NCBI RefSeq assembly: GCF_000808535.1
Contig: NZ_JWLV01000045.1
Coordinates: 124,001 to 188,000 of the forward strand
Length of the DNA: 64,000 bases
Direction: 5' to 3'
From: Vibrio sinaloensis
GTDB lineage: Bacteria; Pseudomonadota; Gammaproteobacteria; Enterobacterales; Vibrionaceae
Positions within the stretch are counted from its first letter, which is position 1; the number at the start of each line of letters is the position of its first letter. Made by a program: the position numbers and the translations under genes. The notes under the pieces were generated by a model. It did not search any database. It saw only the letters and a program-made list of their open reading frames with translations, and was not told the DNA's origin. This document shows positions 16,820 through 25,723 of this stretch, piece after piece.

Positions 16820-16946
16820 ATTTAACGCCGCGTTAAGTGGTGAGCAACGCAGGCTACCCAACTATACTATTGTGCAGTAAACACTAAATTCAAAGCAAAC
16901 TGAGAATGCCAAGCGTTGGGAATCCGTCTTAAACGCTTTGTTATGT
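16820..16946 (-). repeat. attC site 26 (type G)
   Basis: 127 bp between ATTTAAC and GTTATGT. It belongs to the cassette at 17017-17235. Confidence 0.9.
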
Positions 16947-17016
16947 GCGTACTTTCAACGACCTCAAACCTAAGTGTGCAATCTAGAGTTTAATTAACTG
17001 GAGCTTGTAGTTTTAT

Positions 17017-17235
17017 TCAAGACCAATCAACTTCCCAATCAGACTCTTCAAAGTAGCCGTTTAAAGCCTGATAATCCTCCACCCAGTCATCGTAGCAATT
17101 ATTGGACTTATGGCTAAAGGATTCAGATACAGAAATGATATAGCCACCTGTACTCTCAGAATCATCGATAACTAGGACTTCACAACCTAAATCATCGCCT
17201 TGAACAATTTTTCCTGTATGCCCAATTTTTATCAT
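17017..17235 (-). CDS. Small acidic cassette protein
   Basis: 72 residues starting MIKIGHTGKIVQGDDLGCEV at 17235, right after GGAGGTCGA; the extension to 17250 enters the attC. The N-terminal half looks like a small beta barrel (KIGHTGKIVQ..LGCEVLVIDD..GGYIISVS), and the tail is acidic and rich in W, Y and D. It may be an immunity or anti-restriction-type protein on composition alone, but no family is recognised. Confidence 0.7.
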   Translation of the reverse strand: MIKIGHTGKIVQGDDLGCEVLVIDDSESTGGYIISVSESFSHKSNNCYDDWVEDYQALNGYFEESDWEVDWS

Positions 17236-17248
17236 TCGACCTCCAAGC

Positions 17249-17374
17249 ACATAACGCCAAATTAAGGTGTGAACAACGCTAACACCCTACCTAAAGCATT
17301 GTGCCATAAACACTAAACTGCCTTGAAGTGAAAGCACCAAGCGTTGTGAATCACTCTTAAATTTATTGTTAGTT
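17249..17374 (-). repeat. attC site 25 (type N-like)
   Basis: 126 bp between ACATAAC and GTTAGTT, with arm AACGCCAAATTAAGG. It belongs to the cassette at 17392. Confidence 0.9.
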
Positions 17375-17391
17375 GCGTAACCAAACTCGCG

Positions 17392-17631
17392 CTACATACC
17401 ATTGAATACAGCGACTCCTAGAAGAACTAAAGCAATACTAGCAAGCCCAATATAGCTGACTTTTCCACGTTCTGATTCCGTTACCTCTGAAGATGGGAAA
17501 CGCCCGAATGTAACCGCTTTCGATACTACCCAACCTACGCCGTAACCAATACGCTCAATAATGATTAACTGAACAGTTGTCTTTAACAAGGAACCTAACA
17601 TTCGAAAAAATGCCAAAACTGACTCTTCCAT
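17392..17631 (-). CDS. Small membrane protein (cassette)
   Basis: 79 residues beginning MEESVLAFFRMLGSLLKT at 17631, after AAAGGAGAG. An amphipathic or hydrophobic segment runs through about 7-33 (AFFRMLGSLLKTTVQLIIIERIGYG), a soluble RFPSSEVTESERGK loop follows, and a clear C-terminal transmembrane helix spans about 59-77 (YIGLASIALVLLGVAVFNG). No family recognised. Confidence 0.7.
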   Translation of the reverse strand: MEESVLAFFRMLGSLLKTTVQLIIIERIGYGVGWVVSKAVTFGRFPSSEVTESERGKVSYIGLASIALVLLGVAVFNGM

Positions 17632-17673
17632 ATGCACTCTCCTTTAATACTGAATTCTAGGTTTTTCGGAGCA

Positions 17674-17799
17674 AACTAACGCCCTGTTAAGGGGTGAGCA
17701 ACGCAATACCAAAGCCGTCGCATACCACCTTAAACACCACAGCCAACGCATAGTAGAAATGCCACGCGTTGCGAATCCCTCTTGAACAGTTTGTTAGCT
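17674..17799 (-). repeat. attC site 24 (type C)
   Basis: 126 bp between AACTAAC and GTTAGCT. It belongs to the cassette at 17807. Confidence 0.9.
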
Positions 17800-17806
17800 G
17801 ATGGGG

Positions 17807-18082
17807 TTACTTGTCTCGATTACGTTTTACACCCAAATCACTTAGATTTCGTGTCAAGACTAGGTACTTATAAGTTGACTCGTTTGAACCAATCAGCTCA
17901 TCACGAAGTAAACTAGGTGCCGAATAGACCTTACTGGTCTGTAAGTCTTTAATCGAACCATCGTCTCTAATTTCAGCTTCTGTTAATTTATTTCCCTGTT
18001 TATCATTGACGATTACAGTCATCGGTAAGCCCAACGCTTTAAGCTTAGCGAAACACTCTTTATCGATCGTAGCCTTTGACAT
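17807..18082 (-). CDS. Small cassette protein of unknown function
   Basis: 91 residues, basic and soluble, with AAAGGGAG before the ATG. It opens with a helix (DKECFAKLKALGLP), then strands (MTVIVNDKQGNKLTEAEIRD), and ends in a highly charged tail (LTRNLSDLGVKRNRDK). No motif recognised. Confidence 0.7.
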   Translation of the reverse strand: MSKATIDKECFAKLKALGLPMTVIVNDKQGNKLTEAEIRDDGSIKDLQTSKVYSAPSLLRDELIGSNESTYKYLVLTRNLSDLGVKRNRDK

Positions 18083-18148
18083 TTTGAAAACTCCCTTTCA
18101 TTTATATAACTTAAAATTACGCGAAATATTATATCTGGCTTTAGAGTC

Positions 18149-18276
18149 AGCTAACGCCCAATTAAGGGGTGAGCAACGCAACCACCCAACCTAAAACATT
18201 GTGCCATAAACACCAAAATTGAAGTAGAAGCAAAAGTGCCAAGCGTTGTGAATCCCTCTTAAATTGCTTGTTATGT
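18149..18276 (-). repeat. attC site 23 (type N)
   Basis: 128 bp between AGCTAAC and GTTATGT. It belongs to the membrane protein at 18279. Confidence 0.9.
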
Positions 18277-18278
18277 TT

Positions 18279-18707
18279 TTACGACCTCGATGCTATTTCC
18301 ATAAACAGTACGACTAAAAATCCTAAAACGAACCCTAGAAAGGCAAGAATTGTCATTATTGTATCTGGTTCAGAATGAGCTCTGTCGATATCTGGATGCT
18401 TTATGTAGATTCCCTTTATGGGAAAGCGCCTATAGTACAATCGTGGATAAAAGCCATGTGTAGCTTTGATTTGGTGGCTATAGCGCAGTTGAGCTAAAAA
18501 ACTCAACTGCGCAGCTGAAAACATAGCAAAAGAAGTAATGTCACCACGGGTATAACCATAATTGAAATTGCAGACGCCTAAACCGAAGTACAGAAATAGT
18601 AAGCCTGCAACCACTTGAAGCGCTTTTTTGTGATGATAAATTGGCTGCAAAACAATGAACATAATGACACATGTACTTGTAGTGCTAATGATAAGATTCC
18701 AGTCCAT
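18279..18707 (-). CDS. Membrane protein (cassette)
   Basis: 142 residues from MDWNLIISTTST at 18707, after TAGGAG; the extension to 18722 enters attC. Transmembrane helices lie near 5-21, 32-50 (ALQVVAGLLFLYFGLGVC) and 118-138 (TILAFLGFVLGFLVVLFM), with a basic cytoplasmic loop (RLYYRRFPIKGIYIKH) between the second and third. No family recognised. Confidence 0.72.
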   Translation of the reverse strand: MDWNLIISTTSTCVIMFIVLQPIYHHKKALQVVAGLLFLYFGLGVCNFNYGYTRGDITSFAMFSAAQLSFLAQLRYSHQIKATHGFYPRLYYRRFPIKGIYIKHPDIDRAHSEPDTIMTILAFLGFVLGFLVVLFMEIASRS

Positions 18708-18718
18708 ATGACTCCTAA

Positions 18719-18846
18719 ACATAACGCCGCGTTAAGTAGTGAGCAACGCTACCACAAAACTAAAACATACCACCGTAAACAAAATACCCAACGATGGAAT
18801 GAACAATGCCAAGCGTTGGGAATCTGCCTTAAACGCCTTGTTAGGC
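18719..18846 (-). repeat. attC site 22 (type G)
   Basis: 128 bp between ACATAAC and GTTAGGC. It belongs to the SUKH-like cassette. Confidence 0.9.
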
Positions 18847-19293
18847 TTAACTTTCACCATTTATTTGCCTTGCAAAATCTGCGTGAAAGCTGATTAGCTC
18901 AATACCATCAATTGCTTTTATTGATGCATTGCTGCCTTCAACAGTACAAAAAGGCGGATAAGCGAATAGTAGCTGACCAACCTTTAGATCCAAATCGCTT
19001 GGAATATTCAATCTTTCAATTGGGTCCTCGTCTACCCAAGCCAAAAATTGCTCCCAGGTACAACCAAATTCATCAACCTCACCAGTTTCAGCATTCAACT
19101 TAACTACCAAATTATCTCGAATAAGGAATTGGTCGCCAAAGCAATCCTGAGCAATAGGAAAATCGCTTGCTTTAACTTCTCGATACAAGTTGTGGAAAGC
19201 AAATTCACCTTCTAAGAAGGTATTAACATTTAACAAGCGTTCTTGTGCATCGTGAGAGCGAACCTGTAGACCGCCTGAATACAATATTTTCAT
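18847..19293 (-). CDS. SMI1/KNR4 (SUKH)-like protein, possible immunity protein (cassette)
   Basis: 148 residues. The central region follows the SUKH pattern: DFPIAQDCFGDQFLIRDN, then VVKLNAETGEVDEFGCTWEQFLAWV, i.e. a 'G-D-x-hydrophobic' turn followed by a 'L-x-x-E-T-G' strand and a C-terminal 'FL' helix. SUKH proteins are commonly immunity proteins against polymorphic toxins, but also occur as orphans. No toxin gene is adjacent, since cassette neighbours are independent. GAGGAAACT precedes the ATG. The family call is probable, not certain. Confidence 0.65.
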   Translation of the reverse strand: MKILYSGGLQVRSHDAQERLLNVNTFLEGEFAFHNLYREVKASDFPIAQDCFGDQFLIRDNLVVKLNAETGEVDEFGCTWEQFLAWVDEDPIERLNIPSDLDLKVGQLLFAYPPFCTVEGSNASIKAIDGIELISFHADFARQINGES

Positions 19294-19307
19294 AGTTTCC
19301 TCTGTAA

Positions 19308-19433
19308 GCCTAACGCCCTGTTAAGGGGTGAGCAACGCAGTACCGAAGCCACCGCACACCACCTTAATCACTTAAACCAACGCATATTGAAAATGCCACG
19401 CGTTGCGAATCCCTCTTGAACAGTTTGTTATGT
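19308..19433 (-). repeat. attC site 21 (type C)
   Basis: 126 bp between GCCTAAC and GTTATGT. It belongs to the cassette at 19437. Confidence 0.9.
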
Positions 19434-19436
19434 GAA

Positions 19437-19784
19437 TTAACGCGCGTCTGGTGCTCTAGTGTAAGAGTCAGCTAATTGTTCCTCTGTTGGCGCTCTTGTA
19501 TTTAGCCAATCAAATTGAAAAACTCGAACATGCGTCAATGGAACGTCGGATGCTGCGATAAAACCCTCACCGGGTAAACCTGTCAGCTCACTTACAACTA
19601 AGCTAGTCAGTGGAGGAAGCTTATTTTCGGTGCAATATTGCTGAATTGGTCGTAAAAAATCACCGATGCTAGGACGAACAACTCCTGTTGCTTTTGCAAC
19701 TAGATCATATGTTAAAACTTGGCGACTAGTAGCTGAAACAACTAGAAGACTCCACAACTGCTGTGCTCTCTGAGCTCGATTCAT
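19437..19784 (-). CDS. Cassette protein of unknown function, possible DNA-binding fold
   Basis: 115 residues from MNRAQRAQQLWSLL at 19784, after GGAGAATTAAGT; the frame continues to 19868 only by translating attC. Residues about 20-42 (RQVLTYDLVAKATGVVRPSIGDFLRPIQQ) could form a helix-turn-helix-like unit (TYDLVAKATGV...SIGDFLRPI). The C-terminal half is LTSLVVSELTGLPGEGFIAA..VFQFDW. I have seen this type of sequence as a conserved hypothetical but cannot give a function. Confidence 0.72.
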   Translation of the reverse strand: MNRAQRAQQLWSLLVVSATSRQVLTYDLVAKATGVVRPSIGDFLRPIQQYCTENKLPPLTSLVVSELTGLPGEGFIAASDVPLTHVRVFQFDWLNTRAPTEEQLADSYTRAPDAR

Positions 19785-19802
19785 ACTTAATTCTCCATAT
19801 TC

Positions 19803-19930
19803 ACATAACGCCGCGTTAAGTGGTGAACAACGCCAACCACCAAACCTAAACCATTGCACACTAAACACTTAAGCTGACTCAAACTAAAACCGCCAAGCGT
19901 TGTGAATCCGCCTTAAACGCTTTGTTAGGC
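19803..19930 (-). repeat. attC site 20 (type G)
   Basis: 128 bp between ACATAAC and GTTAGGC. It belongs to the family A cassette at 19931. Confidence 0.9.
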
Positions 19931-20354
19931 GAAGTTTCCCACCAATGTTTAAGTTGTTTTGAAAGCAGATTACCCGAAACCAAATAAGCAACCAAACACC
20001 CACTGATTTTTTGTGATTCAAGAACCACAAAAGTCACTATGTTACAGCCTCACTTTTAACAACCACGAAATGCGACCTTTCAGCGACAAAGTAGCATTTA
20101 AACCTGATAAACCTAAAGCTACGAAATGACAGCAAAAGCCAGAGCCTCGATTAATTTGCCTTTGCCACACTTTGAGCCAGTAAAACTCGCCACCAACCAG
20201 CACCAAAAATGAATGAGGCAACCCACGAATTTTGGATTGTATTACGGTTGGAGGTATTCAAGAATTTGAGCCGATAACGCTTAACTGCCGACTTAGAAAA
20301 GCGAGTGCTCAAAGAAAACTAAGAAGATGAGAACAAAGAACTTTTCTGCCCGTC
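19931..20354 (-). other. ORF-less cassette, family A copy 8
   Basis: 424 bp with an intact palindrome. Here the shared block reads 'ttggattgtattacggttgg': the ATG that opens the short minus-strand frame in other copies is lost, while the surrounding sequence and the length are conserved. This argues that the block is not conserved for protein coding. Confidence 0.8.
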
Positions 20355-20482
20355 GCCTAACGCCGCGTTAAGTGGTGAACAACGCTAACCACCACGCCTA
20401 AACGATTACACCTTATACACTAAATTCAACTTAAACTGAGGTCGCCAAGCGTTGTGAGTCCGCCTTAAACGCCTTGTTATGT
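20355..20482 (-). repeat. attC site 19 (type G)
   Basis: 128 bp between GCCTAAC and GTTATGT. It belongs to the GNAT cassette at 20477 and supplies its stop codon. Confidence 0.9.
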
Positions 20483-20902
20483 GCCCGAACTCATTGTGTA
20501 CTCTGGCTGTCCCGTATGCTCGTCCAGTTGCTCACTGACAACAGCAAAACCTTGAGACAAATAGAACTGGTAACTAGCCTGATTCTCTTTGTACACCGAA
20601 AGGCTCAATATCGCTCTCTGAGCTTTGGCATGACTTAATAATTGCTTACCGATACCTTTACCCTGAAATTCAGGAAACACGAATATAGCAGCCAAAGTAC
20701 TTTCATAAAGTGCATAGAAACCAACTATTCTCGACTCGATTTCATAAACAAAAACTTCTGAAGCAGGAATATAAATATTACGCATGCTCTCAACTTGAGA
20801 TCCCCAGAAGTCCGCTGGGACGAAATCATGCGCTTTAACAGAGGCTTCAAGCCAGACTTCAAGAACCGAATCTAAGTCGTTTGAATTGTACTTTCTTATC
20901 AT
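20477..20902 (-). CDS. GNAT-family N-acetyltransferase (cassette)
   Basis: 141 residues. It begins MIRKYNSNDLDSVLEVWLEAS, a standard GNAT first strand and helix, and has motif A AIFVFPEFQGKGIGKQLLSHA (Q-G-K-G-I-G) and motif B ENQASYQFYLSQGFAVV. It resembles the small YjaB-type enzymes. The ribosome binding site is weak. The TAA stop is the attC core. Substrate unknown. Confidence 0.85.
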   Translation of the reverse strand: MIRKYNSNDLDSVLEVWLEASVKAHDFVPADFWGSQVESMRNIYIPASEVFVYEIESRIVGFYALYESTLAAIFVFPEFQGKGIGKQLLSHAKAQRAILSLSVYKENQASYQFYLSQGFAVVSEQLDEHTGQPEYTMSSGT

Positions 20903-20936
20903 TTTCGAACTCTAGATTTTCAAATTTATCGGGGCA

Positions 20937-21064
20937 ACATAACGCCGCGTTAAGTAGTGAGCAACGCAGACCACCGAGCCTAAACTATTGTGCCGTAAAC
21001 ACTAAAATTAAAGCAAACCAAAAATGCCGAGCGTTGCGAATCTGTCTTAAACGCTTTGTTATGT
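20937..21064 (-). repeat. attC site 18 (type G)
   Basis: 128 bp between ACATAAC and GTTATGT. It belongs to the methyltransferase cassette and supplies its stop codon. Confidence 0.9.
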
Positions 21065-21655
21065 ACGTCTCACTGCGACCACGGAATATGTATGCCAATG
21101 CTTCATTCTACCCAACGAAGTTTTCGCTGTTTCATCACGTTCAAAGAACCTGACTATTTCAAAACCCGAGAACAGAGCCTTTACTTCTGATTCCGACAAC
21201 GATGTTGTAGGACTACGATAGTTGTTAGCCCAACTGTCTTTGAAACCCATGAAGTCACCAGCAAACACCCCACCGATTTCAATTGAAGATCTGATGTTGC
21301 TCCAAGTCGATGCAAATTGGTTTGGGTCAGCGAAGAACAAACTGGAGTTTGCGATAACTACACCAGATTTTGGATAGTCGAACGACTCAAACGAGGACGC
21401 TGAAATATCAACTAATGACTTTGACCCAAACCTATCTCTACAAATAGCGACTGAATCAAGATTAATATCGAAGCCATGAACTTGATAACCCTGTTGATCG
21501 AGGTATTCGATATCACTGCCGGTTCCACAACCACAGTCAGTGGCTACTTTGAGGTTTGATTCATTGAGTCTGACAGCAAATTCAGTACGTTTTGAATGTG
21601 GGCGAGATAGTGCCTTTTCGTAGTACTGACGCCAAATTTCAGCATTTTCATCCAT
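21059..21655 (-). CDS. Class I SAM-dependent methyltransferase (cassette)
   Basis: 198 residues with a Rossmann methyltransferase core. Motif I is ATDCGCGTGSDIEYL at about 38-52, the acidic end of strand 2 is HGFDINLDSVAI, and motif IV is VVIANSSLFFADPNQFA. The layout and the DCGCGTG spelling resemble TehB-like or UbiE-like small-molecule methyltransferases. The ribosome binding site is weak. No substrate can be inferred. The TAA is supplied by attC. Confidence 0.85.
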   Translation of the reverse strand: MDENAEIWRQYYEKALSRPHSKRTEFAVRLNESNLKVATDCGCGTGSDIEYLDQQGYQVHGFDINLDSVAICRDRFGSKSLVDISASSFESFDYPKSGVVIANSSLFFADPNQFASTWSNIRSSIEIGGVFAGDFMGFKDSWANNYRSPTTSLSESEVKALFSGFEIVRFFERDETAKTSLGRMKHWHTYSVVAVRRT

Positions 21656-21679
21656 AAGTTTCTGATTTTCCGTAAAAGT

Positions 21680-21805
21680 ACATAACGCCCAATTAACGTG
21701 TGAGCAGCGCAGACACTGAACTTGAACACTGCGCCGTAAACACTTAACTCAACCCGAAGTGAGAGCACCAAGCGTTGCGAATCACTGTTGAATTGTTTGT
21801 TATGT
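21680..21805 (-). repeat. attC site 17 (type N)
   Basis: 126 bp between ACATAAC and GTTATGT. It belongs to the family B cassette at 21806. Confidence 0.9.
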
Positions 21806-22259
21806 TTTACCACAAACACATGATTTACTTGAGAAAGAACTGCAATTTCTAACTGGTTTTCTGAAGCAAACCACAAGGCTGAAACCAACTTGACCGACAA
21901 AGGCGACCAACCTAAAAAGTGTAATTCCACTTCCCTACCCAATGAGGCAACCCGACAAAGCTCCAACAAGCGCCCTTTCTTTCCAACCAAAGCGAAAGAT
22001 AATGGCAAATTGCCGAGGCAACTACCAAGCCGAAATGCTGATTGGCTAAGAATCCAAAAGCGACTTTAAGCCAGTTAAACAAGAAACCAACCACCACGGC
22101 CTGACAATGAAGCAACCCGCGAACATTGGCATGTTTTACGGGCTGAGAAATTCAAGAACTTAGACCGACAATGCGGATTTGCTGAGTCTACTAGGGACGA
22201 ATTGCCTGAGGGACAAAGAACTAGAGCCTAAGAACTTTAAGCCTTTGAAATACAAGTAA
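21806..22259 (-). other. ORF-less cassette, family B copy 3
   Basis: 454 bp. All family B landmarks are present: 'acacatgatttacttgagaa', 'aatgaggcaacccgacaaag', 'caaattgccgaggcaact', 'gcgaacattggcatgtttta' and 'gctgagtctactagggacga'. Overlapping frames here are not coding in the sense of having ribosome binding sites or independent conservation. Confidence 0.8.
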
Positions 22260-22383
22260 ACATAACGCCCAATTAAGTTGTGAGCAACGCTGCCACATAA
22301 CCCAAACACTTCACCGTAATCACAAAACCAATTGAAACCGAAAGCGCCGAGCGTTGCGAATCAGCTTGAATTGTTTGTTAGGC
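22260..22383 (-). repeat. attC site 16 (type N, short-arm variant)
   Basis: 124 bp between ACATAAC and GTTAGGC. It belongs to the family A2 cassette at 22384. Confidence 0.9.
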
Positions 22384-22806
22384 AAATTTTCTGCGTACTC
22401 ACTAACTTTGTTTGAAAACAGAATACCTTAAACACGATAAGCAACCAATTACCCACTAACTTTTTGTGATTCAAGAACCACTTAAGTCACTATGTTACAG
22501 CCTCACTTTCAACCTTCACGACACATAGCCTTTTTGCGACAAAGTAGCTTTTGAACCGGTGAAACTCAAAGCTGCGAACTAACAACAAAAGCGAAAGCTT
22601 CAATAGCCTTTCCCTTCCCACACTTTAAGCCAGTGAAATTCACCTCCAACCAACACTGAAACCCAATGAGGCAACCCGCGAAATTTGGCATGTTTTACGG
22701 TTGAAGAGATTCAAGAATTTGAGCCGACAATACGGAATTGCCGACTAAGAAAAGCGAACTGCCAGATGAAACAAAAAATTAGAACAAAGAACTTTTCTAC
22801 CCTTTG
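22384..22806 (-). other. ORF-less cassette, family A copy 9 (sub-branch A2)
   Basis: 423 bp, closest to copy 1: both begin 'aaattttctg.gtactcact', both carry a type N attC, and both have lost the outer pairs of the palindrome. The shared 'ttggcatgttttacggtt' block is present. Confidence 0.78.
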
Positions 22807-22933
22807 CCTAACGCCGCGTTAAGTGGTGAACAACGCCTACCACCGAACCTAAACCATTGTACCTTAAACACTAAATTCAACTTGAACTGAAGTCGCCAAG
22901 CGTTGTGAATCCGCCTTAAACGCCTTGTTAGGC
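22807..22933 (-). repeat. attC site 15 (type G)
   Basis: 127 bp between GCCTAAC and GTTAGGC. It belongs to the family A cassette at 22934. Confidence 0.9.
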
Positions 22934-23357
22934 GAAGTTTCCCACCGATGTTTAAGTGGTTTTGAAAGCAGATTACCCGAAACCAAATAAGCAACCAAAC
23001 ACCCACTGATTTTTTGTGATTCAAGAACCACAAAAGTCACTATGTTACAGCCTCACTTTTAACAACCTCGAAATGCGACCTTTCAGCGACAAAGTAGCTT
23101 TTAAACCTAATAAACCTAAAGCTACGAAATGACAGCAAAAACCAGAGCCTCGATTAACTTGCCTTTGCCACACTTTGAGCCAGTAAAACTCGCTACCAAC
23201 CAGCACCAAAAATGAATGAGGCAACCCACGAACTTTGGCATGTTTTACGGTTGGAGATATTCAAGAATTTGAGCCGACAACGCTCAATTGCCGACTTAGA
23301 AAAACGAATGCTCAAAGAGAACTAAGAAGATGAGAACAAAGAACTTTTCTGCTCGTC
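22934..23357 (-). other. ORF-less cassette, family A copy 10
   Basis: 424 bp, nearly identical to copy 8, with an intact palindrome and here a regular 'ttggcatgttttacggttgg' block. It directly adjoins copy 9. Confidence 0.8.
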
Positions 23358-23482
23358 GCCTAACGCCCAATTAAGGTGTGAAGCACGCAACGACGAAGCT
23401 TCCGCATTGCACTTCAACACCTAAACTACCGCATAATAAAAATGCCACGCGTGCTGAATCACTCTTAAATTGTTTGTTAGCA
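23358..23482 (-). repeat. attC site 14 (type N, divergent centre)
   Basis: 125 bp between GCCTAAC and GTTAGCA. The inner L-box reads 'gtgaagcacgc ... gcgtgctgaatc' instead of the usual 'gagcaacgc ... gcgttgcgaatc', and the two arms have changed together so that pairing is kept. It belongs to the coiled-coil cassette. Confidence 0.88.
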
Positions 23483-23518
23483 TTCTTGTTCACAAAGTCC
23501 ACTTATGCCAAACAGGTT

Positions 23519-24169
23519 TTAACTAGCTTTTGCTGTAACTAATAGTTTAGCCATATGCTCCAAATCACACGCGACATCATTGAAACCAAAATAGTTGGTT
23601 GGATGTTCGTACATATGATCTAGGTGAGATTCTTTTGGTTTGTAATTAGGTAGTCTAGAGCGTAATTCATCACGCAGCATAATGGTATCCACTCGGAATC
23701 TACGGTCATACTCTGCGTTACGCTCGTTGCTTAGACGCATCATATTGTTTGTCTCGATCTCCCAAGCTTTCTGACGCTCCTCATTGGACTCTTCATTTGA
23801 TAAAGACCTTCGCCCCATCATCATTCGCTCATCTTCACGTTTGTATCTCTCGATGAATTCTCGTAGATTTTTAACTACTTCTATAGTTCTTTCTTTTAGT
23901 GCAACCTCATCTGAATCCACTACAAACTGGACCTTTTCATCATATTTTAGTGCACGATCCTTATATGACTCGGCTTGCTCAGACTTTAGGTGAAGACGCT
24001 CGCGCAAAGTATCATTCGATGAATTAACCTGTTCGATTACGGCGGTAAAACGCCACTTAGCAGCAAGATATGCCAAGCCAAACATAATAGCTGCAATTAA
24101 TAAAAATGAAAAAGGAGCCTGAGAAACGACGCTCCATTCTTTAGCAATATGCTCAATTAACTTTTCCAC
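23519..24169 (-). CDS. Membrane-anchored coiled-coil protein (cassette)
   Basis: 216 residues. A GTG start at 24169 is proposed because GGAG lies eight bases upstream; the frame extends further only through attC. An N-terminal transmembrane helix at about 20-38 (FSFLLIAAIMFGLAYLAAKW) is followed by a long helical, heavily charged region (VNSSNDTLRERLHLKSEQAE, ALKYDEKVQFVV, KNLREFIERYKREDERMMMG) likely to form a coiled coil, then a compact C-terminus ending LEHMAKLLVTAKAS. No family recognised. Confidence 0.7.
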   Translation of the reverse strand: MEKLIEHIAKEWSVVSQAPFSFLLIAAIMFGLAYLAAKWRFTAVIEQVNSSNDTLRERLHLKSEQAESYKDRALKYDEKVQFVVDSDEVALKERTIEVVKNLREFIERYKREDERMMMGRRSLSNEESNEERQKAWEIETNNMMRLSNERNAEYDRRFRVDTIMLRDELRSRLPNYKPKESHLDHMYEHPTNYFGFNDVACDLEHMAKLLVTAKAS

Positions 24170-24184
24170 GATTTCTCCATTGAA

Positions 24185-24310
24185 TGCTAACGCCCTGTTA
24201 AGGTGTGAGCAACGCAATACAAAAGCCGCCGCAAACTGCCTTAAACACTAAACGCAACGCATAGTGAAAATGCCACGCGTTGCGAATCACTCTTAAACAG
24301 ATTGTTATAC
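24185..24310 (-). repeat. attC site 13 (type C)
   Basis: 126 bp between TGCTAAC and GTTATAC. It belongs to the 455-residue protein cassette. Confidence 0.9.
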
Positions 24311-24317
24311 GCCTTTT

Positions 24318-25685
24318 CTATAATCCTATCTGATTTTCGATAAATGACTGTAAAACACCAGTTGCAACATCACCAGCTTTAGCACTAATAGACATTAAGA
24401 AACCTTTAAGTCTATGTTTTGCAAAGATTCTATCCTCAGACCTTGCGCTATCATCAACTAATTCATGAACACTTGAAGCCAATATTGATTTGTTAGACTC
24501 ACCATACAACTCTATTAACTCAAGTAGCTCACGAGCTTCCGTACCAAGATGTTGGTTCCCATTAATTTTCTGTGCTACTACACCATTTACCGTTTCAATT
24601 ATTTGAGGGTTAATATTTAGCGTCATATTGTTGAGCTGTGGAATAGTAGATCTATCAAATGATAATGCAGAGGATACCCCCACAGACCTAGGGATACAGC
24701 TGTCTACAAGCCTATCAATCACAGCCCAGTCATGATTTGTTTGTACAAGCTCTGCCAATTCACTTTCTAAACTGTGCCTTATTGTTAATAGCTTTTTCTC
24801 ACGTTCTTGCTTTATATCCACATGCAACCGTCGTGCTTCTTTTCTATAGCGATCAATTAAGTCCATCACCTCTATTTTGTTAATACTCTTTGCCTCGAGG
24901 AGGGCGGTTGCACCTTCTGGGTTAGATATACATGAGTCCATAAAAGAAGAAAACTCATCAAATTTACTCGCCAACTCCAAATTGTCTATAGAATCCTCAC
25001 CGTGAAACTCATAAACAACTCCTTGATTGGTCTTGTACTGTTCATGTCTAACGCTTAAACCAGATACTTTATGTAGATAATCTCTGAACAACTGGAGAAG
25101 TTTTTCTGCTTCATGAGCCCACATTCGCTCCGAAGGAACATAAATCCTGAAAATCAGATTACTTTCGTTCTGATCAACAAAACTCGAGGCGAGTACGCTT
25201 AATTCAACGTTTTTCTCATATGGAGTTATAGATAAACCATGGTTTGCTAGTTTGTCTATGACTGTACGTACTACCTCCTTAGGTGGAGGTGTAAACATAT
25301 CGTAGTAGTAATAGTCATAATCTTGATCGTAGTCCTCTTCCAAGCCAGAAACACTTTCACTATAAGTTCGATGTTTATCAACTACCTTACCTGTTATCAA
25401 TGAGTCGTGTGCTAAAATCAAACAAGGCTTAGAAGATATATTCTGCAAAAGCATTTCTACTCTACTTGAATATGATTCATTCCCTAAAACAGTGAATGTT
25501 GAATTGGTCATTTTCACGATAACAGACGTAACTTCGTATTCGTTAAAAACATCAAGTATCGTGTCCCAGTTCTTTAAGCTTGACTCGAGCATTTTCCTTT
25601 TATACTCAACTCCAACCGCTTTAAGCTTTGCTGTAACCCCCTCCCTATCAGCATTTCCAAGGAACAGAACTATTTTATTTGTCAT
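24318..25685 (-). CDS. Large cassette protein of unknown function (455 aa)
   Basis: The largest single cassette product here. The N-terminal 100 residues look like an alpha/beta Rossmann-like or TIR-like fold (KIVLFLGNADREGVTAKLKA, VTSVIVKMTNSTFTVLG, KPCLILAHDSLITG). An acidic, tyrosine-rich linker follows at about 115-131 (EEDYDQDYDYYYYD). A middle domain contains RIYVPSERMWAHEAEKLLQL, and the C-terminal third is helical and may oligomerise. No catalytic motif can be named. Size and modular layout are unusual for a cassette and recall multi-domain defence proteins, but that is inference. Confidence 0.75.
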   Translation of the reverse strand: MTNKIVLFLGNADREGVTAKLKAVGVEYKRKMLESSLKNWDTILDVFNEYEVTSVIVKMTNSTFTVLGNESYSSRVEMLLQNISSKPCLILAHDSLITGKVVDKHRTYSESVSGLEEDYDQDYDYYYYDMFTPPPKEVVRTVIDKLANHGLSITPYEKNVELSVLASSFVDQNESNLIFRIYVPSERMWAHEAEKLLQLFRDYLHKVSGLSVRHEQYKTNQGVVYEFHGEDSIDNLELASKFDEFSSFMDSCISNPEGATALLEAKSINKIEVMDLIDRYRKEARRLHVDIKQEREKKLLTIRHSLESELAELVQTNHDWAVIDRLVDSCIPRSVGVSSALSFDRSTIPQLNNMTLNINPQIIETVNGVVAQKINGNQHLGTEARELLELIELYGESNKSILASSVHELVDDSARSEDRIFAKHRLKGFLMSISAKAGDVATGVLQSFIENQIGL

Positions 25686-25723
25686 TTTATATATCCAAAT
25701 TTATGAATGTGATGTACTCAGGC

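Noticed and set aside
18847..19293. Toxin partner for the SUKH-like protein in the neighbouring cassettes
   Set aside because: Neighbours are independent cassettes with no polymorphic-toxin features; adjacency in an integron is not functional linkage.
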